NCBI GenBank assembly: GCA_019420305.1
Contig: JAHZHL010000010.1
Location: 52,312-116,311, forward strand
DNA length: 64,000 nt
Direction: 5' to 3'
Source of the DNA: Bacillota bacterium
GTDB lineage: Bacteria > Bacillota > Clostridia > Peptostreptococcales > Anaerovoracaceae
Positions 33,800 through 43,471 of the stretch are shown in pieces. The notes under the pieces are model-generated. The model was not told the origin of the DNA. It saw only the letters and a list, made by a program, of their open reading frames with translations, and ran no database searches. The first letter of the stretch is position 1. Each line of letters starts with the position of its first letter. The position numbers were made by a program, and so were the translations under genes.

Positions 33800-34771
33800 A
33801 TGAAACCAGTACGATGGTTACTGCTGGTTTGCCTGTTTATGTTGGCATCCACATCGGTAACCTTTGCCAAGGAAAGCCGGCTGCAGAAGGAATATGTGTT
33901 TGAATCGGAAAGCGCAGATTTTTCCTATCCGGCGGAGAAAACGATCCGAAAGAAAGAAACCACCTGGCACCTGAACGGAATCGAATATGAAATCCTGGAG
34001 GAAACGGATCGGTATCAATCCCGGAAGGAAACCTATACCGGACTGTCCGAGAAACAAGCCCCCTTGAAACGAGTGTATCGAATTCAGGGAAAAAATGTGA
34101 CGCTCCGCGCCGATGCGGAAGATGTCCAATATTCGGAACACACCGAAACCTGGACCCAGACGCTGACCGGCAGAACCAGCCCGCCGAAATTTACGCAGAC
34201 CAGAGACGTCGTCATAGAGGGAAAAACGTATGAGGCAACCCTAGTGGGAACCCGGCAGGAAGATTCCCCGAAACCCTATACGGCAACGGTTCGTTTTTCC
34301 GGGAGCCCGGATGCGGATTTTTATCTGGACTGGGGAAACGGGCGCAAAAAACTGACCCTCAAACAGCGAAATCAGGAGATGGGACCTGCCTGGAATGGTT
34401 ACCGGGAGGATGTCCTGCAGTACCTGAAGCTGCCGGAAGGAAGCACGGTTGGAAGCGGAAGGTGGAGCAGCGGGTGGCAGGAGGAAAACGGGAGGAGCGT
34501 GCGATACGCGACCTTTACCGGCACTCGCCCGGCGGCCAACTACACCGCTACCTATCAATATTCGACGTATGATGCGGTCGTGACTTATCATAATGATGCA
34601 GAGCCGGGGGAGAAGCACTACCAGGTGAAAGCGATCTGTACCTACGAAGCAGAAGAAACACCTCTCTGGAAGGTGATTGCCGGAATCGGAGCTGGAATTT
34701 TGGCAGCTGCCGCCTGCGTGGTTCTGATATTCTATGTGCTGCAGCGAAGAAAAAAGGAGGGAGCCGAGTGA
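33800..34771 (+). CDS. Membrane-anchored surface protein of unknown family
   Basis: 323 residues with an N-terminal signal peptide (LLLVCLFMLASTSVTFAKE) and one C-terminal membrane helix (VIAGIGAGILAAAACVVLIF) followed by QRRKKEGAE inside the cell. The external part is strand-rich and hydrophilic with many aromatic residues. It overlaps the following start by 4 bp (GTGA). Conjugative elements of this type often encode such exported membrane proteins next to the secretion genes. Function unknown. Confidence 0.75.
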   Translation: MKPVRWLLLVCLFMLASTSVTFAKESRLQKEYVFESESADFSYPAEKTIRKKETTWHLNGIEYEILEETDRYQSRKETYTGLSEKQAPLKRVYRIQGKNVTLRADAEDVQYSEHTETWTQTLTGRTSPPKFTQTRDVVIEGKTYEATLVGTRQEDSPKPYTATVRFSGSPDADFYLDWGNGRKKLTLKQRNQEMGPAWNGYREDVLQYLKLPEGSTVGSGRWSSGWQEENGRSVRYATFTGTRPAANYTATYQYSTYDAVVTYHNDAEPGEKHYQVKAICTYEAEETPLWKVIAGIGAGILAAAACVVLIFYVLQRRKKEGAE

Positions 34772-35289
34772 AACAGGTAATCAGCGGAAAGCTGAAAGAA
34801 CAGCCAGTGGTGCAGGAGAAGCGAAACCGAAAAACCGGAGAGAAGGTTTCCGTTCTTTCGTTTACCCTTCTGGCAGAAGATGACGCCGCGCCGGAAGTAG
34901 AAGTGGACGGCGTGCTGCAAAAAAAACGGATTCCCCTGTCCTGTATGGCTTATGGAGATCTGGCCAGAGAAATCGGAGAACTGGAAAAAGGAGCCCGTGT
35001 GACGGCCAGCACCATCATGCGTTACGGGGAAAACCAGCAGGGCAGCTACCCGGTGTATGTCATAAAGCGAATCGATCCGGACAATGATTTACAGCGTCAA
35101 ATGAATCATCTGCTGACCGGCTATGAAGAAGGGCAGTACGATCAGGTCTTTGAGCGGGAAGTCCAACCGGAATTTACATTAAGCGGTAAGAGCCGGGACC
35201 TATTAGATAGGCTGCGCGCATCCCCGGAGCGTGAGCAGCAGCCAGCAGGAAGAGAAGAAAGGGAGGAACCATGCAATACAAAAAAGTAA
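34768..35289 (+). CDS. OB-fold (SSB/PriB-like) protein
   Basis: 173 residues from GTG 34768 after AAGGAGGGAG. The first ~115 residues follow a single OB-fold layout: MKQVISGKLKEQPVVQEKR, SVLSFTLLAED, IPLSCMAYGDLAREIGELEK, GARVTASTIMRYGE, YPVYVIKRI. The tail is charged and Gln/Glu/Arg-rich. This is similar to SSB-type proteins but distinct from the ssb at 14726. It could bind single-stranded DNA during transfer; assignment is by fold pattern only. Confidence 0.6.
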   Translation: MKQVISGKLKEQPVVQEKRNRKTGEKVSVLSFTLLAEDDAAPEVEVDGVLQKKRIPLSCMAYGDLAREIGELEKGARVTASTIMRYGENQQGSYPVYVIKRIDPDNDLQRQMNHLLTGYEEGQYDQVFEREVQPEFTLSGKSRDLLDRLRASPEREQQPAGREEREEPCNTKK

Positions 35290-35573
35290 GAACTATTGCC
35301 TTTTTAGGGGCAGGCGAATATCGGCCGAAAAAGGAACTCAGTCTGGTTCGGGCCGGTGATGTGCTGCTGTATCATATTGGCACCTGGAATAAGGACGTGC
35401 CGGAAACGGGCATTTTTTTAACTTCCGGGGAAATGCAATCCATGGAAGACGCCTGGTTTCGGGAGGCGATCCTGGAAGAGTATACCGAGCAGGAGCGCTT
35501 TCAGAAGGACTATCTGCAGCAGCGAGAAAACGGAAGCGTGGAAGCAACGCTCACACGAATCAAAGATCGATAA
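35271..35573 (+). CDS. Unrecognised 100-residue protein
   Basis: Starts at ATG 35271 with GGGAGGAACC upstream and overlaps the previous gene by 19 bp. It begins MQYKKVRTIAFLGAGEYRPK and has mixed strand-helix composition, then a charged helical end (EEYTEQERFQKDYLQQRENG). No membrane segment. Family not recognised. Confidence 0.6.
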   Translation: MQYKKVRTIAFLGAGEYRPKKELSLVRAGDVLLYHIGTWNKDVPETGIFLTSGEMQSMEDAWFREAILEEYTEQERFQKDYLQQRENGSVEATLTRIKDR

Positions 35574-35595
35574 AAGGAAAGGAGAAGAACAGAAT

Positions 35596-35985
35596 ATGAA
35601 ACCCATTCATCATGCAGGCCCTCAGAGAGAGGGCTTTTTTTTATGGAGAAGCGCAAGGAAAGCAGGAAGGTATTTCTATCAGAAAGGAATTGCCATCAGT
35701 ATGGTGCTTTGTGGCATCCTGATGGGAAGCAGCGGAATCTGCTATGCGGATCAGTTTAGCAGTGCGGCCAAACAGGCGGCAGAAGGGATGCAGACGTCTG
35801 CTCAGGGGGCAGTGAAATGGATTGTGGCAGGGATCCTGGTGGTTCTGGGTCTGATCTTCCTGGTGGGCACTCAGCATCAGAAGGAAAACGCCAAAGGAGA
35901 GATCTTCATGAAGCTCATCGGTGTGGCGTTAATTATTGGAGCGATCCCGATTGCGACGCTGGTATTCGGATGGTTTACCGCATGA
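35596..35985 (+). CDS. VirB2/TrbC-like pilin candidate
   Basis: 129 residues from ATG 35596, or shorter from ATG 35701. A hydrophobic segment ending near ICYADQ resembles a signal peptide. The mature part has two membrane helices (AVKWIVAGILVVLGLIFLVG and LIGVALIIGAIPIATLVFGW) separated by a short charged loop, the VirB2/TrbC layout. It is just upstream of virD4, with ATGA overlap. An intrinsic terminator lies inside the first 16 codons if the longer start is used, so the shorter start may be the true one. Confidence 0.65.
   Translation: MKPIHHAGPQREGFFLWRSARKAGRYFYQKGIAISMVLCGILMGSSGICYADQFSSAAKQAAEGMQTSAQGAVKWIVAGILVVLGLIFLVGTQHQKENAKGEIFMKLIGVALIIGAIPIATLVFGWFTA
35618..35642 (+). terminator. 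Intrinsic terminator at the head of the type IV secretion genes
   Basis: gccctc (35618-35623) pairs with gagggc (35629-35634) around a 5-nt loop, followed by eight T. It falls inside the 5' end of the longer pilin frame. Confidence 0.75.
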
Positions 35986-38705
35986 AAACGAACATGAAAA
36001 ACTGGCTGAAGCGTGGAGTGAATCGGCAGTCTGCGGCACAGGAAGCGAAAGACGGCCTGGAAAAGAAGCGGCTCATGCAATTTAACCGCTTCTTTTCCCA
36101 ATACAAGGTGTTTACCGCCGCCTATCTCTGTTTCAGTTTCCTGCTGCTTTGCGGTGCGGTCTATCTCTTCAACCGTCTGGGAGCGATGCGCCTTCAGAGT
36201 CTGTTTACCGACGGAACCATTTCCTATGAACGGGTGTCGTTTCTGCAAACTATTCAAAACGATTATCCGCTTCTTCTGGTTTTGCTGGTGCTTCTGGCTC
36301 TGGGTTACGTACGGTTTGCTTACGGGGTACGAGTTAGTTACGGAAACCTGAACGTTGGACAGAAAGGAACCGCTCGCTGGACCACGCGGGAGGAAATCGA
36401 GCAGCAATATAAAAAGGTGCCGGAAAAAGATGAACCCTTTCCCGGGGAAGGCGGGTTTCCGGTGGCACGGACAGAGCATGAAATCTACATTGACAATACG
36501 ACGGTTCACAACCTGGTCTTTGGGGGCACCCGATCCGGAAAAGGGCAGCTGGTGATTCTCCCGATGGTGGATATCTACAGCCGGGCGGAAGAAAAGGCGT
36601 CTTTGATTCTGACCGATCCGAAGATGGAGCTTGCCAATATGATGATGCCAACCTTACAAAAGCGCGGCTATGAATGCTACATCCTGAACCTGATTGATAT
36701 GGAGTATTCCATGGGATATAACCCGCTGACGCTGATTATTGACGAATACAAAAACGGAAAACCGGAAGACGCGCAGCAGCTGTGCGCAGCCCTGGGATAC
36801 GCCATTTTCGCCCCGAATCCGGAGGAACGGGATCCATTCTGGAGAAATCAGGCCCGTAATGTCTTTGTTGCCGCCTGTATGGCAGAAATAGCGGACAATG
36901 TGGAACAGGATCGGGAAGAGAACCTACGCCGGGAATATGCCCACAACCTGCGGGAAGCAAAGCGGGAAGCGGTATATTATGAGCAGCTTTATGGCGAGGA
37001 CTATCCCCGGTACCGGCTGAAGAAGCAGATGGATGCGATCCTGAAAACCGAGCCGGATTTAAACGATGCAGGACTGCTTATACAGCTGCAGGAAGTCCGC
37101 GCCTGCAGCGCGGATACGTTTCCGGATCTCCCGTTGACCGAGACCCTGGTGCGGGAACTAAGGGACTTTTCCTATCGGAGCAGCGAGTTTCGTAAGAAAC
37201 CTTTTTACCCCAGCCGGAAACACGAAAAAAAAGTGACCCCATACTCGGTGATTCGTCTTTGTCTGAACCTGCAGACAAAGCGGATCGACGCGAAAACCAC
37301 GGCCCTAGATGAATATTTTCTGCGTCGGCCGGAATCGGATTTTTCCCGCCTGTTGTACGGTGACATTGCGACTCTGGAAGGTCCGACGAAAGGATCCATT
37401 ATGACCACCTTCGCGGAGGGGTTGAAAGAATTTACTTTTGGACGGACGGCCCAGCTGACGGCAGAAAATACGGTGGACTTTGTGCGAATCGGATTCGGGA
37501 AAAAGCCGGTGGCGATCTTTCTTGCCCTTCCGGATTATGATCCGGCCAAGTTCGGTATTGCGACGATTTTCATCAGCCAGCTGAGCTTTATTCTGGCCAA
37601 ACTGGCTACCGCGATGCCGGGAGGAAAGCTTTATCGAAGGGTCCACTTTATTCTGGATGAATGGGGGAATCTTCCGCCCATTGAGAACATGGGCGAGCTG
37701 GTGACCGTGGGTCTTGGACGCAATATCCTGTACTCCCTCTTTATTCAAAGTAAGGCGCAGGTGCTAGAAAAATATCCGCAGGAAGCGGATATCATTTTGG
37801 ATAACTGTGGAAATCAGCTGTATTTGATGACCGCCAGCCTGGAGACGGCTAAGGAGGTTTCCGAAAAACTGGGGAACGCGACGGAAACAACCCTGAATCG
37901 AACCGGAAAGAAGAACTCCATCGATAAAGAACTGACGGAAATGCAGGAGGAATTTCCACTGCTCAGTGCCAATCAGCTCCAGCAGCTTCAAATGGGGGAA
38001 ACGGTTCTCAACCGGTATATGTTCCGGGAAACTCAGACCGGAGAGCGTGTCCCTATTAAGGCAACGCCGATTTTTAATCAGGGAAAATACCGGATGCACT
38101 ACGCCCATACCTATCTGCGCGATGTATTTCCACCGGATCAGCTTCTGTATCGAAGTCCTAATCTGGACCGCATTATCGAGGAAAATCCGGACTTGCGGAA
38201 TCTGGATTTGCATCTTGCCGGAATCGATCTTCGGAAAACCAGTCACATTGATTACCAGGAGCGAAGCCGAACGAGCCGGGAATATTTAACGGAACTTGCC
38301 TGGCGGGAAAGCCCGCTGGTTCATGACGGAAACCGTAACGGAGGTGCCGGTTTAAAGCGGATCCGGGATATTTTTGATTTGCTGCATCTGACGAAAGCCC
38401 AGCGGGAACGTTACCTTGCGGCCGGAACCGTGGAAACGGATCCGGTGACCGGCGAAGAGCGGGTACTTTATCCGGGGGATGTTCTGCGAAATGGAGAAAT
38501 TGTGGATTACGCGAGGAAATTGTTGACCTATGCGTCACCGCAAATAAAAGAGGCCGGATTTCAGTTGATGGATCTGCTTCTGCCACTTTCCCCGGGGAGG
38601 AAAACCGAAGAAGAACGACGAGACGAGGGTGCGTTTGAGCAGATGCTTTTGCACGCTTTGTCGGAAGGAGACGAATATGAGACAGAAGAAGAGCCTCTCT
38701 CATGA
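35982..38705 (+). CDS. virD4: VirD4/TraG-family type IV coupling protein
   Basis: About 907 residues from ATG 35982 (ATGA overlap with the pilin gene). Two N-terminal membrane helices (~48-115) precede the ATPase. Walker A is GGTRSGKGQ (~res 181), then LTDPKMELANMM. The Walker B region is HFILDEWGNLPPIENMGELV (~res 555), with GLGRNILYSLFIQSKAQ. It recruits the relaxase-DNA complex to the channel. A C-terminal region of ~200 residues (ERSRTSREYLTELAWRESP) extends beyond the core. Longer than many Gram-positive coupling proteins. Confidence 0.95.
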   Translation: MKTNMKNWLKRGVNRQSAAQEAKDGLEKKRLMQFNRFFSQYKVFTAAYLCFSFLLLCGAVYLFNRLGAMRLQSLFTDGTISYERVSFLQTIQNDYPLLLVLLVLLALGYVRFAYGVRVSYGNLNVGQKGTARWTTREEIEQQYKKVPEKDEPFPGEGGFPVARTEHEIYIDNTTVHNLVFGGTRSGKGQLVILPMVDIYSRAEEKASLILTDPKMELANMMMPTLQKRGYECYILNLIDMEYSMGYNPLTLIIDEYKNGKPEDAQQLCAALGYAIFAPNPEERDPFWRNQARNVFVAACMAEIADNVEQDREENLRREYAHNLREAKREAVYYEQLYGEDYPRYRLKKQMDAILKTEPDLNDAGLLIQLQEVRACSADTFPDLPLTETLVRELRDFSYRSSEFRKKPFYPSRKHEKKVTPYSVIRLCLNLQTKRIDAKTTALDEYFLRRPESDFSRLLYGDIATLEGPTKGSIMTTFAEGLKEFTFGRTAQLTAENTVDFVRIGFGKKPVAIFLALPDYDPAKFGIATIFISQLSFILAKLATAMPGGKLYRRVHFILDEWGNLPPIENMGELVTVGLGRNILYSLFIQSKAQVLEKYPQEADIILDNCGNQLYLMTASLETAKEVSEKLGNATETTLNRTGKKNSIDKELTEMQEEFPLLSANQLQQLQMGETVLNRYMFRETQTGERVPIKATPIFNQGKYRMHYAHTYLRDVFPPDQLLYRSPNLDRIIEENPDLRNLDLHLAGIDLRKTSHIDYQERSRTSREYLTELAWRESPLVHDGNRNGGAGLKRIRDIFDLLHLTKAQRERYLAAGTVETDPVTGEERVLYPGDVLRNGEIVDYARKLLTYASPQIKEAGFQLMDLLLPLSPGRKTEEERRDEGAFEQMLLHALSEGDEYETEEEPLS

Positions 38706-38726
38706 GAAAGGAAGAAGGGAGGAAGG

Positions 38727-40595
38727 ATGGAGACCTTAAATCAGAACATGGTGTTTCAAAAGTTTCTGCTTTTTGGAATCACAGGGATTTGTCTGCTGCT
38801 TGCCCTGCATGCGGTGAGCAGCAGTGTTTATGGAGCGGAATCCGAATCGGACACCATTGCGATCCTGAAGATCCTGCAGCGATATGAAATCGACGATACG
38901 ACGAATTTTTTCTGGGACGTCCTGCGGGAGATTGGATTTGGCATTGTGAAATTTTTGGGAAAAGTCATAGACGGCCTGTATGACGGGATTCAGGAAATTT
39001 ACAGTCTGCTGAGCTTTGGGAGCAGTAAAGCGATCCAGAGCCTGGTGGATCGTTATTCGGTGCTGTATAAAAGTGTATTTCTTCTTTCCATTACGGCACT
39101 CGGACTGTATTTTCTGTGTGGGAAAAACTTCAATCAGCTGAATACGGCAAACTGCCTGCTGCTGATTGCAGTTGTCTTAACGGCTATGCCGCTGATTACC
39201 ACCAAAATGGCCGATTTTACCATCAGTTCCGCCAAATACGTTCAGAACCAGTGGGTGGAAACCGCAGAGGGAAGTAAGGTGCAGTCCATTTCCAGTACGG
39301 TGCTGAAAGCGAATCTGGTGGATCTGCGGAAGGTGGATCAGAACCTGTCCGGTACCAAAGTTTCCGGCCTGCAGGAAGGAAAGGGATATAACAATCTGAA
39401 AGCAGGGAAAAAGGACTGGAGGTATCTGGACATCAATGAGACTATGGAGAACGGAGACGATGGTCTGAAGCAGGACTTCTGGGATCAGGAGCTTGTGCAG
39501 AACGGCAAAGGGGAGTATGAATTGGAAAATATGACCGGCTGGCTGACCTTTGACAGCTATTATTATCGGTATCAGGTGATCAGCTGGTTTTATATCATCG
39601 CCCTGCAGCTGTGCAGTGCGGTGCTACTGTTTGTAACCTGCCTCAAATGTGGAATTCTGGTCTGGGAAGTGGCTCAGGCCCAAGTGTATCTGCCTTTTGT
39701 GGCGTTGACCGATTTAGCAGGCGGTCAACGGATCCGGGAAGCGGTTAAGAACTTTTTAGCCCTGTTTGCTACGGTATTTTTGTGTATTGCTCTTCTTGGA
39801 ATCTACTTTGCAGCCGTTACCTTCATCGAATCGCAGATTTCGGCGACCTTCCCGAAGCTGGCCATGCATATCGCGCTGGTGATTGCGACGATGAAAGGTC
39901 CGGATATTCTGGAACGGATCTGCGGGGTGGAAATCGGAGCGAGCAGCGTGTGGCAGAAACTGATGGGCCTGCGGGCCGCTGCCGGAATCGCAGGCGGTAT
40001 GACCCGGATGGGCGCTGCAGCAGCCGGTATGGCCGGGAAAGCGGGAGCCGCTGCCGGACGTATGATGGTTGGAAAAGAACGAATGCAGAAAGCAAAAGAA
40101 AAAGTGAAAACAGCGACCTCCGGAAATGTCCGTAACGCCACGGATGGAAAAGGGCTTCTGGGTTTTGGAACGAATGCGGGCTTAGCCATGCAGGATAAGC
40201 TGGCAGGGACGAACCGTACGGAGAGCCTGGAGCGAAATGCCAGTAAAGCGGATGCGGGATTTGGTACAAAGCCGACAGAGCATTCGCAGCAGGCGGAGCG
40301 AAATCTACGGCAAAAACAGCCGGTTTCTCCGCCAAGAAGTGTCCGAAGGCCCGAACGGGGTGCAGATAATCTGAGCCGGATGGAACACCGCACACCGGGC
40401 AGCCATACGGACGCCATGCGAACGGCCAGCCCTGCCCAAAAGGAAGGAATGAGGACACCAGCTCCTTCTTCCAGGGGGACAAGCGAAGGCATCCGGAAAG
40501 CAGAGGGAACCCAAAGGGCGGTCGTGCGGCAACAGAAGCCGCGATCCATATCCCGTCCGGATCTTCCGAACCGAAGAAAGGAGCCGAATAAATAA
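38727..40595 (+). CDS. TrbL/VirB6-like polytopic membrane protein
   Basis: 622 residues. An N-terminal signal-like helix is followed by several membrane helices spread over ~80-410 (including SVFLLSITALGLYFLCG, LLLIAVVLTAMPLITT, FLALFATVFLCIALLG). After ~420 the chain is Ala/Gly-rich, then charged and disordered up to the end. This is the arrangement of TrbL/VirB6-type channel proteins of Gram-positive conjugative elements. It lies between the coupling protein and the VirB3-like gene and overlaps the latter at TAATG. Confidence 0.85.
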   Translation: METLNQNMVFQKFLLFGITGICLLLALHAVSSSVYGAESESDTIAILKILQRYEIDDTTNFFWDVLREIGFGIVKFLGKVIDGLYDGIQEIYSLLSFGSSKAIQSLVDRYSVLYKSVFLLSITALGLYFLCGKNFNQLNTANCLLLIAVVLTAMPLITTKMADFTISSAKYVQNQWVETAEGSKVQSISSTVLKANLVDLRKVDQNLSGTKVSGLQEGKGYNNLKAGKKDWRYLDINETMENGDDGLKQDFWDQELVQNGKGEYELENMTGWLTFDSYYYRYQVISWFYIIALQLCSAVLLFVTCLKCGILVWEVAQAQVYLPFVALTDLAGGQRIREAVKNFLALFATVFLCIALLGIYFAAVTFIESQISATFPKLAMHIALVIATMKGPDILERICGVEIGASSVWQKLMGLRAAAGIAGGMTRMGAAAAGMAGKAGAAAGRMMVGKERMQKAKEKVKTATSGNVRNATDGKGLLGFGTNAGLAMQDKLAGTNRTESLERNASKADAGFGTKPTEHSQQAERNLRQKQPVSPPRSVRRPERGADNLSRMEHRTPGSHTDAMRTASPAQKEGMRTPAPSSRGTSEGIRKAEGTQRAVVRQQKPRSISRPDLPNRRKEPNK

Positions 40596-40921
40596 TGAAC
40601 CAAAAGAATTATACCATTGCCATGGAAACCCGTTCTGCGATTTATCTGGGAAAGGGCGTGTTTTTAGTGGATTTGTTTCTGATGGCAGCCTACTGGTTTG
40701 TGATGGATTATCTGCGGCCGGTGGTACATCCGGATCTGCAGATCGTCTTTTCCTTCTGGAATATGGCGGTTGCTTTTCTGATGACCCGAAAGAGCCGGGC
40801 GAATCCACAAAAGCGAATTCTGCAAAGCCTGTTTTTTGCTCTGCTTGCAAGGCGAGAGAACGTCTATCATAGCAGGCAGCGAAAGGGGGGAGAAGTGAAT
40901 TATGTGGAAGAAAGAATCTAA
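40595..40921 (+). CDS. VirB3/PrgI-like small membrane protein
   Basis: 108 residues with two adjacent membrane helices (GVFLVDLFLMAAYWFVMDYL and IVFSFWNMAVAFLM) and a basic C-terminal tail. Small two-helix proteins directly upstream of VirB4 are the VirB3/PrgI type, which dock VirB4 to the inner membrane complex. Overlaps both neighbours slightly. Confidence 0.7.
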   Translation: MNQKNYTIAMETRSAIYLGKGVFLVDLFLMAAYWFVMDYLRPVVHPDLQIVFSFWNMAVAFLMTRKSRANPQKRILQSLFFALLARRENVYHSRQRKGGEVNYVEERI

Positions 40922-41498
40922 ACGGCAAGAAACCGCAAAATCGGAACAAAAGCATCGAAAGAAACAGGAACAGAAGGCAAAACGAATCGCAGAGCATTTG
41001 TATATTGATGAGATTCTTCCTCTTGTGGATTTTGAGGAGACTCTCGGAGCAGGAGTGATGGAGGACGGGAGTCTGTGTGACTGCCTGCAGATTCGGACTA
41101 CGGATTTGAATACCCTAACGGACGGAGAAGTAGAGCAGCTGAAAGGCGTTTGGGAAAAGCTGTATGACGTCTATCCGGGGGATCTGGCGATTCTGTCCTA
41201 TCTGTACCCCGTGGAAATTGAAGCGCAGCTTTCCTATTTGTCGAAGATTCGCGGGCGAACCAAACATCCAGTGTATTTAAAGATTCTGGATGAAAAAGAG
41301 CAGGAGCTTTTGCGCGCCCAGCAGCAGTTTCTGGATCAGGAATACGCGCTGTTTTTTTACGCAAAGGATCGGGAAGAACACCGGCAGAATTTCTTAACGA
41401 TTTATACGACCCTGTCGCGTTTTTATCCATCACAGGTAATGGAAATGAGCAGCGAGAAAAAGAAATGGCTGTTTCAGAAAATGAACAACAAAGGATGA
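40902..41498 (+). CDS. VirB4-associated N-terminal-type protein
   Basis: 198 residues with a Lys/Glu/Gln-rich start, then HLYIDEILPLVDFEETLGAG and a compact mixed domain (DGEVEQLKGVWEKLYDVYPG, NFLTIYTTLSRFYP). No membrane segment. It lies 16 bp before virB4. The region resembles the part that precedes the CagE/TrbE-type domain in longer VirB4 proteins, so the VirB4 function may be split over two polypeptides. This is inference from position and pattern. Confidence 0.55.
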   Translation: MWKKESKRQETAKSEQKHRKKQEQKAKRIAEHLYIDEILPLVDFEETLGAGVMEDGSLCDCLQIRTTDLNTLTDGEVEQLKGVWEKLYDVYPGDLAILSYLYPVEIEAQLSYLSKIRGRTKHPVYLKILDEKEQELLRAQQQFLDQEYALFFYAKDREEHRQNFLTIYTTLSRFYPSQVMEMSSEKKKWLFQKMNNKG

Positions 41499-41514
41499 CA
41501 ACAAGGAGGTAGTG

Positions 41515-43470
41515 ATGAAAAATCCTTTCGAGCGCCTGCAGGGACTGCGGGAACAAATAGGGAGGACAAAGGAGCGTGCGGTTTCGGTAAACGAAGCCTT
41601 TGCCGCAGAGATCGGACCAAAGGGAGGACTGGATTTTACCCATGAACGGTATGTCACAACCGGGGACGGCTATGAAGCCTGCCTGACCATCTTTGGATAC
41701 CCGAAATCGGTGGGGGATTACTGGCTAACACTTTTGACGGGGATCGAAGGAACCATGTGCAAACTGGATCTGTCCTGCACCAATCAGGCCCAGGTAAAAC
41801 TGAATCTGCGAAAAGCGCTGGATGAGCAGCAGACCCGGTATCGAACTGCTCGAAATGACGGGGAGCGGCTGGACGCAGAGCAGCGATACTGGGAAACGGA
41901 AGAAATGTATACGGAGCTGAGCGCTTACGGGAAAGTTATGAAGGTTCTGCTGGCCAGGATTTATCTGACCGAACCGACCCTCTATGAACTGGATCAGCGG
42001 GTGGCCAAGATTCAGGCAGAGCTTGCCGGAAGTGGTTTTCGGGTCTGTGTCTGCACAAACGAAACAAAATCCGACTGGCGGAGTCTCTTTCTTTCCTATA
42101 GCCAGCAGCAGGCCAGTCCTTACGCGCGGCACGGGCAGGAGCTTCTTGCAAGGCCCCTGGCCGCAGGACTCCCCTTTCACTTCAGCAGTTTAAATGATCC
42201 AAACGGAATGTATTTTGGAACCACAAAGACCGGAGGCGCGGTCTTTTTTGACTTGTTCCGGAAAACAGAGATCCGCCTTTCCTACGATTTTATCGCCGTA
42301 GGGAAAAAGCGATCCGGGAAATCAACGACCCTGAAAAAACTGATGCTGGATCGGGCAATTCGTGGGGATCTGGTGCGGGTCTTTGACAAGGAAGGGGAAT
42401 TTGTACAGCTGACCGAATGGCTGGGAGGAACCACCATTTCCATGGATGGAAACGGGAAAACGCTTCTCAATCTTCTGCAGATTCTGCCGGATGAAAACCC
42501 GGCAACCGCCTACAACAAACACATTGCCAAAGTCTGTACCGCCTGGTCCTGCCTGCGGGGCGGCCGGGAAGAAGAAAATGAGCTTCTTCTGTTAAAGCTG
42601 ATGCTGCGTCTGCTTTATCGCAACTTCGGATTCTGTGACAAGGAAGGAAATCTCCTGCGGGATCTGAATGAAGTGACGCCGGAGGAGTTTCCGATTTTTT
42701 CGGATCTGCTTTTAGTGGTACGGTATGTCATTGATCACTATGGGGAATTTGAAGCGGAGATTCAGGAGGAAAGCGGTGTTCGAAAGGAACAGATCCCCTT
42801 GCTGACCACCATTGAACTGCAGCTTTCGGATCTGTGTAATACCTACGGGAATCTCTTTGACGGGCATACCAGTATTCCGGACTTTTATAAAGAACCGGTG
42901 GTGTGCTTTGATATGAAGCACCTGGCAGAAATGGAAGAGACGGTTTATGACGCCCAGCTGTACAACGGAATTGCCATCTGCTGGGACAACTGTCTGGAAG
43001 TGGGTGGAAAGATGAAACGACTCTGGCAGGAAAAGAAGATCGCCTGGGAAGAGATTACCCGCACCCTGCTTCTCATCGACGAGGCTCATAAATCCATTAA
43101 TGCCCGAAAGCTTTCGATTGTAGCGGCCCTCATTTTAATGCTGCGGGAAGCCGGAAAACTCTTTGTGGGGGTAGGGCTTGCCAGCCAGTCCATTCGGGAC
43201 TTTGTTCCGGATCAGGTGGGGGCGGAAGCCGTGGAAATGATCCGAACCCTCTTTGATCTGACCACCTATAAATTTGTCTTTAATCAGGACAGTAACCTGC
43301 TTCCCAAGCTGCAGGAGGTCTTTCAGAATTCCTTTACCCAGCAGGAGCTGCAGGAGATCCCCGCGCTGACCCGGGGGCGGTGCATCCTGTCCATTGCAGG
43401 AGATCGCAATCTGGATATGGAGATTTACGCCTCTGAGGAAGAATTGCGGATCTTTGATGGAGGTGCCTGA
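41515..43470 (+). CDS. virB4: VirB4-family type IV secretion ATPase
   Basis: About 651 residues from ATG 41515 after AAGGAGGT (an in-frame GTG lies at 41512). The N-terminal half has the VirB4/CagE layout (HERYVTTGDGYEACLTIFGY). Walker A is GKKRSGKSTT (~res 264), Walker B is TLLLIDEAHKSI (~res 520), and later motifs are LFVGVGLASQSIRDF and TLFDLTTYKFVFNQD. It powers assembly and substrate transfer in the conjugation channel. The preceding 198-residue protein may supply the missing N-terminal part. Confidence 0.95.
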   Translation: MKNPFERLQGLREQIGRTKERAVSVNEAFAAEIGPKGGLDFTHERYVTTGDGYEACLTIFGYPKSVGDYWLTLLTGIEGTMCKLDLSCTNQAQVKLNLRKALDEQQTRYRTARNDGERLDAEQRYWETEEMYTELSAYGKVMKVLLARIYLTEPTLYELDQRVAKIQAELAGSGFRVCVCTNETKSDWRSLFLSYSQQQASPYARHGQELLARPLAAGLPFHFSSLNDPNGMYFGTTKTGGAVFFDLFRKTEIRLSYDFIAVGKKRSGKSTTLKKLMLDRAIRGDLVRVFDKEGEFVQLTEWLGGTTISMDGNGKTLLNLLQILPDENPATAYNKHIAKVCTAWSCLRGGREEENELLLLKLMLRLLYRNFGFCDKEGNLLRDLNEVTPEEFPIFSDLLLVVRYVIDHYGEFEAEIQEESGVRKEQIPLLTTIELQLSDLCNTYGNLFDGHTSIPDFYKEPVVCFDMKHLAEMEETVYDAQLYNGIAICWDNCLEVGGKMKRLWQEKKIAWEEITRTLLLIDEAHKSINARKLSIVAALILMLREAGKLFVGVGLASQSIRDFVPDQVGAEAVEMIRTLFDLTTYKFVFNQDSNLLPKLQEVFQNSFTQQELQEIPALTRGRCILSIAGDRNLDMEIYASEEELRIFDGGA

Positions 43471-43471
43471 T

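Noticed and set aside
39803..40603. A 266-codon minus-strand frame opposite the TrbL-like gene
   Set aside because: It overlaps the Ala/Gly-rich and charged region of that gene; the apparent protein is a composition artefact.
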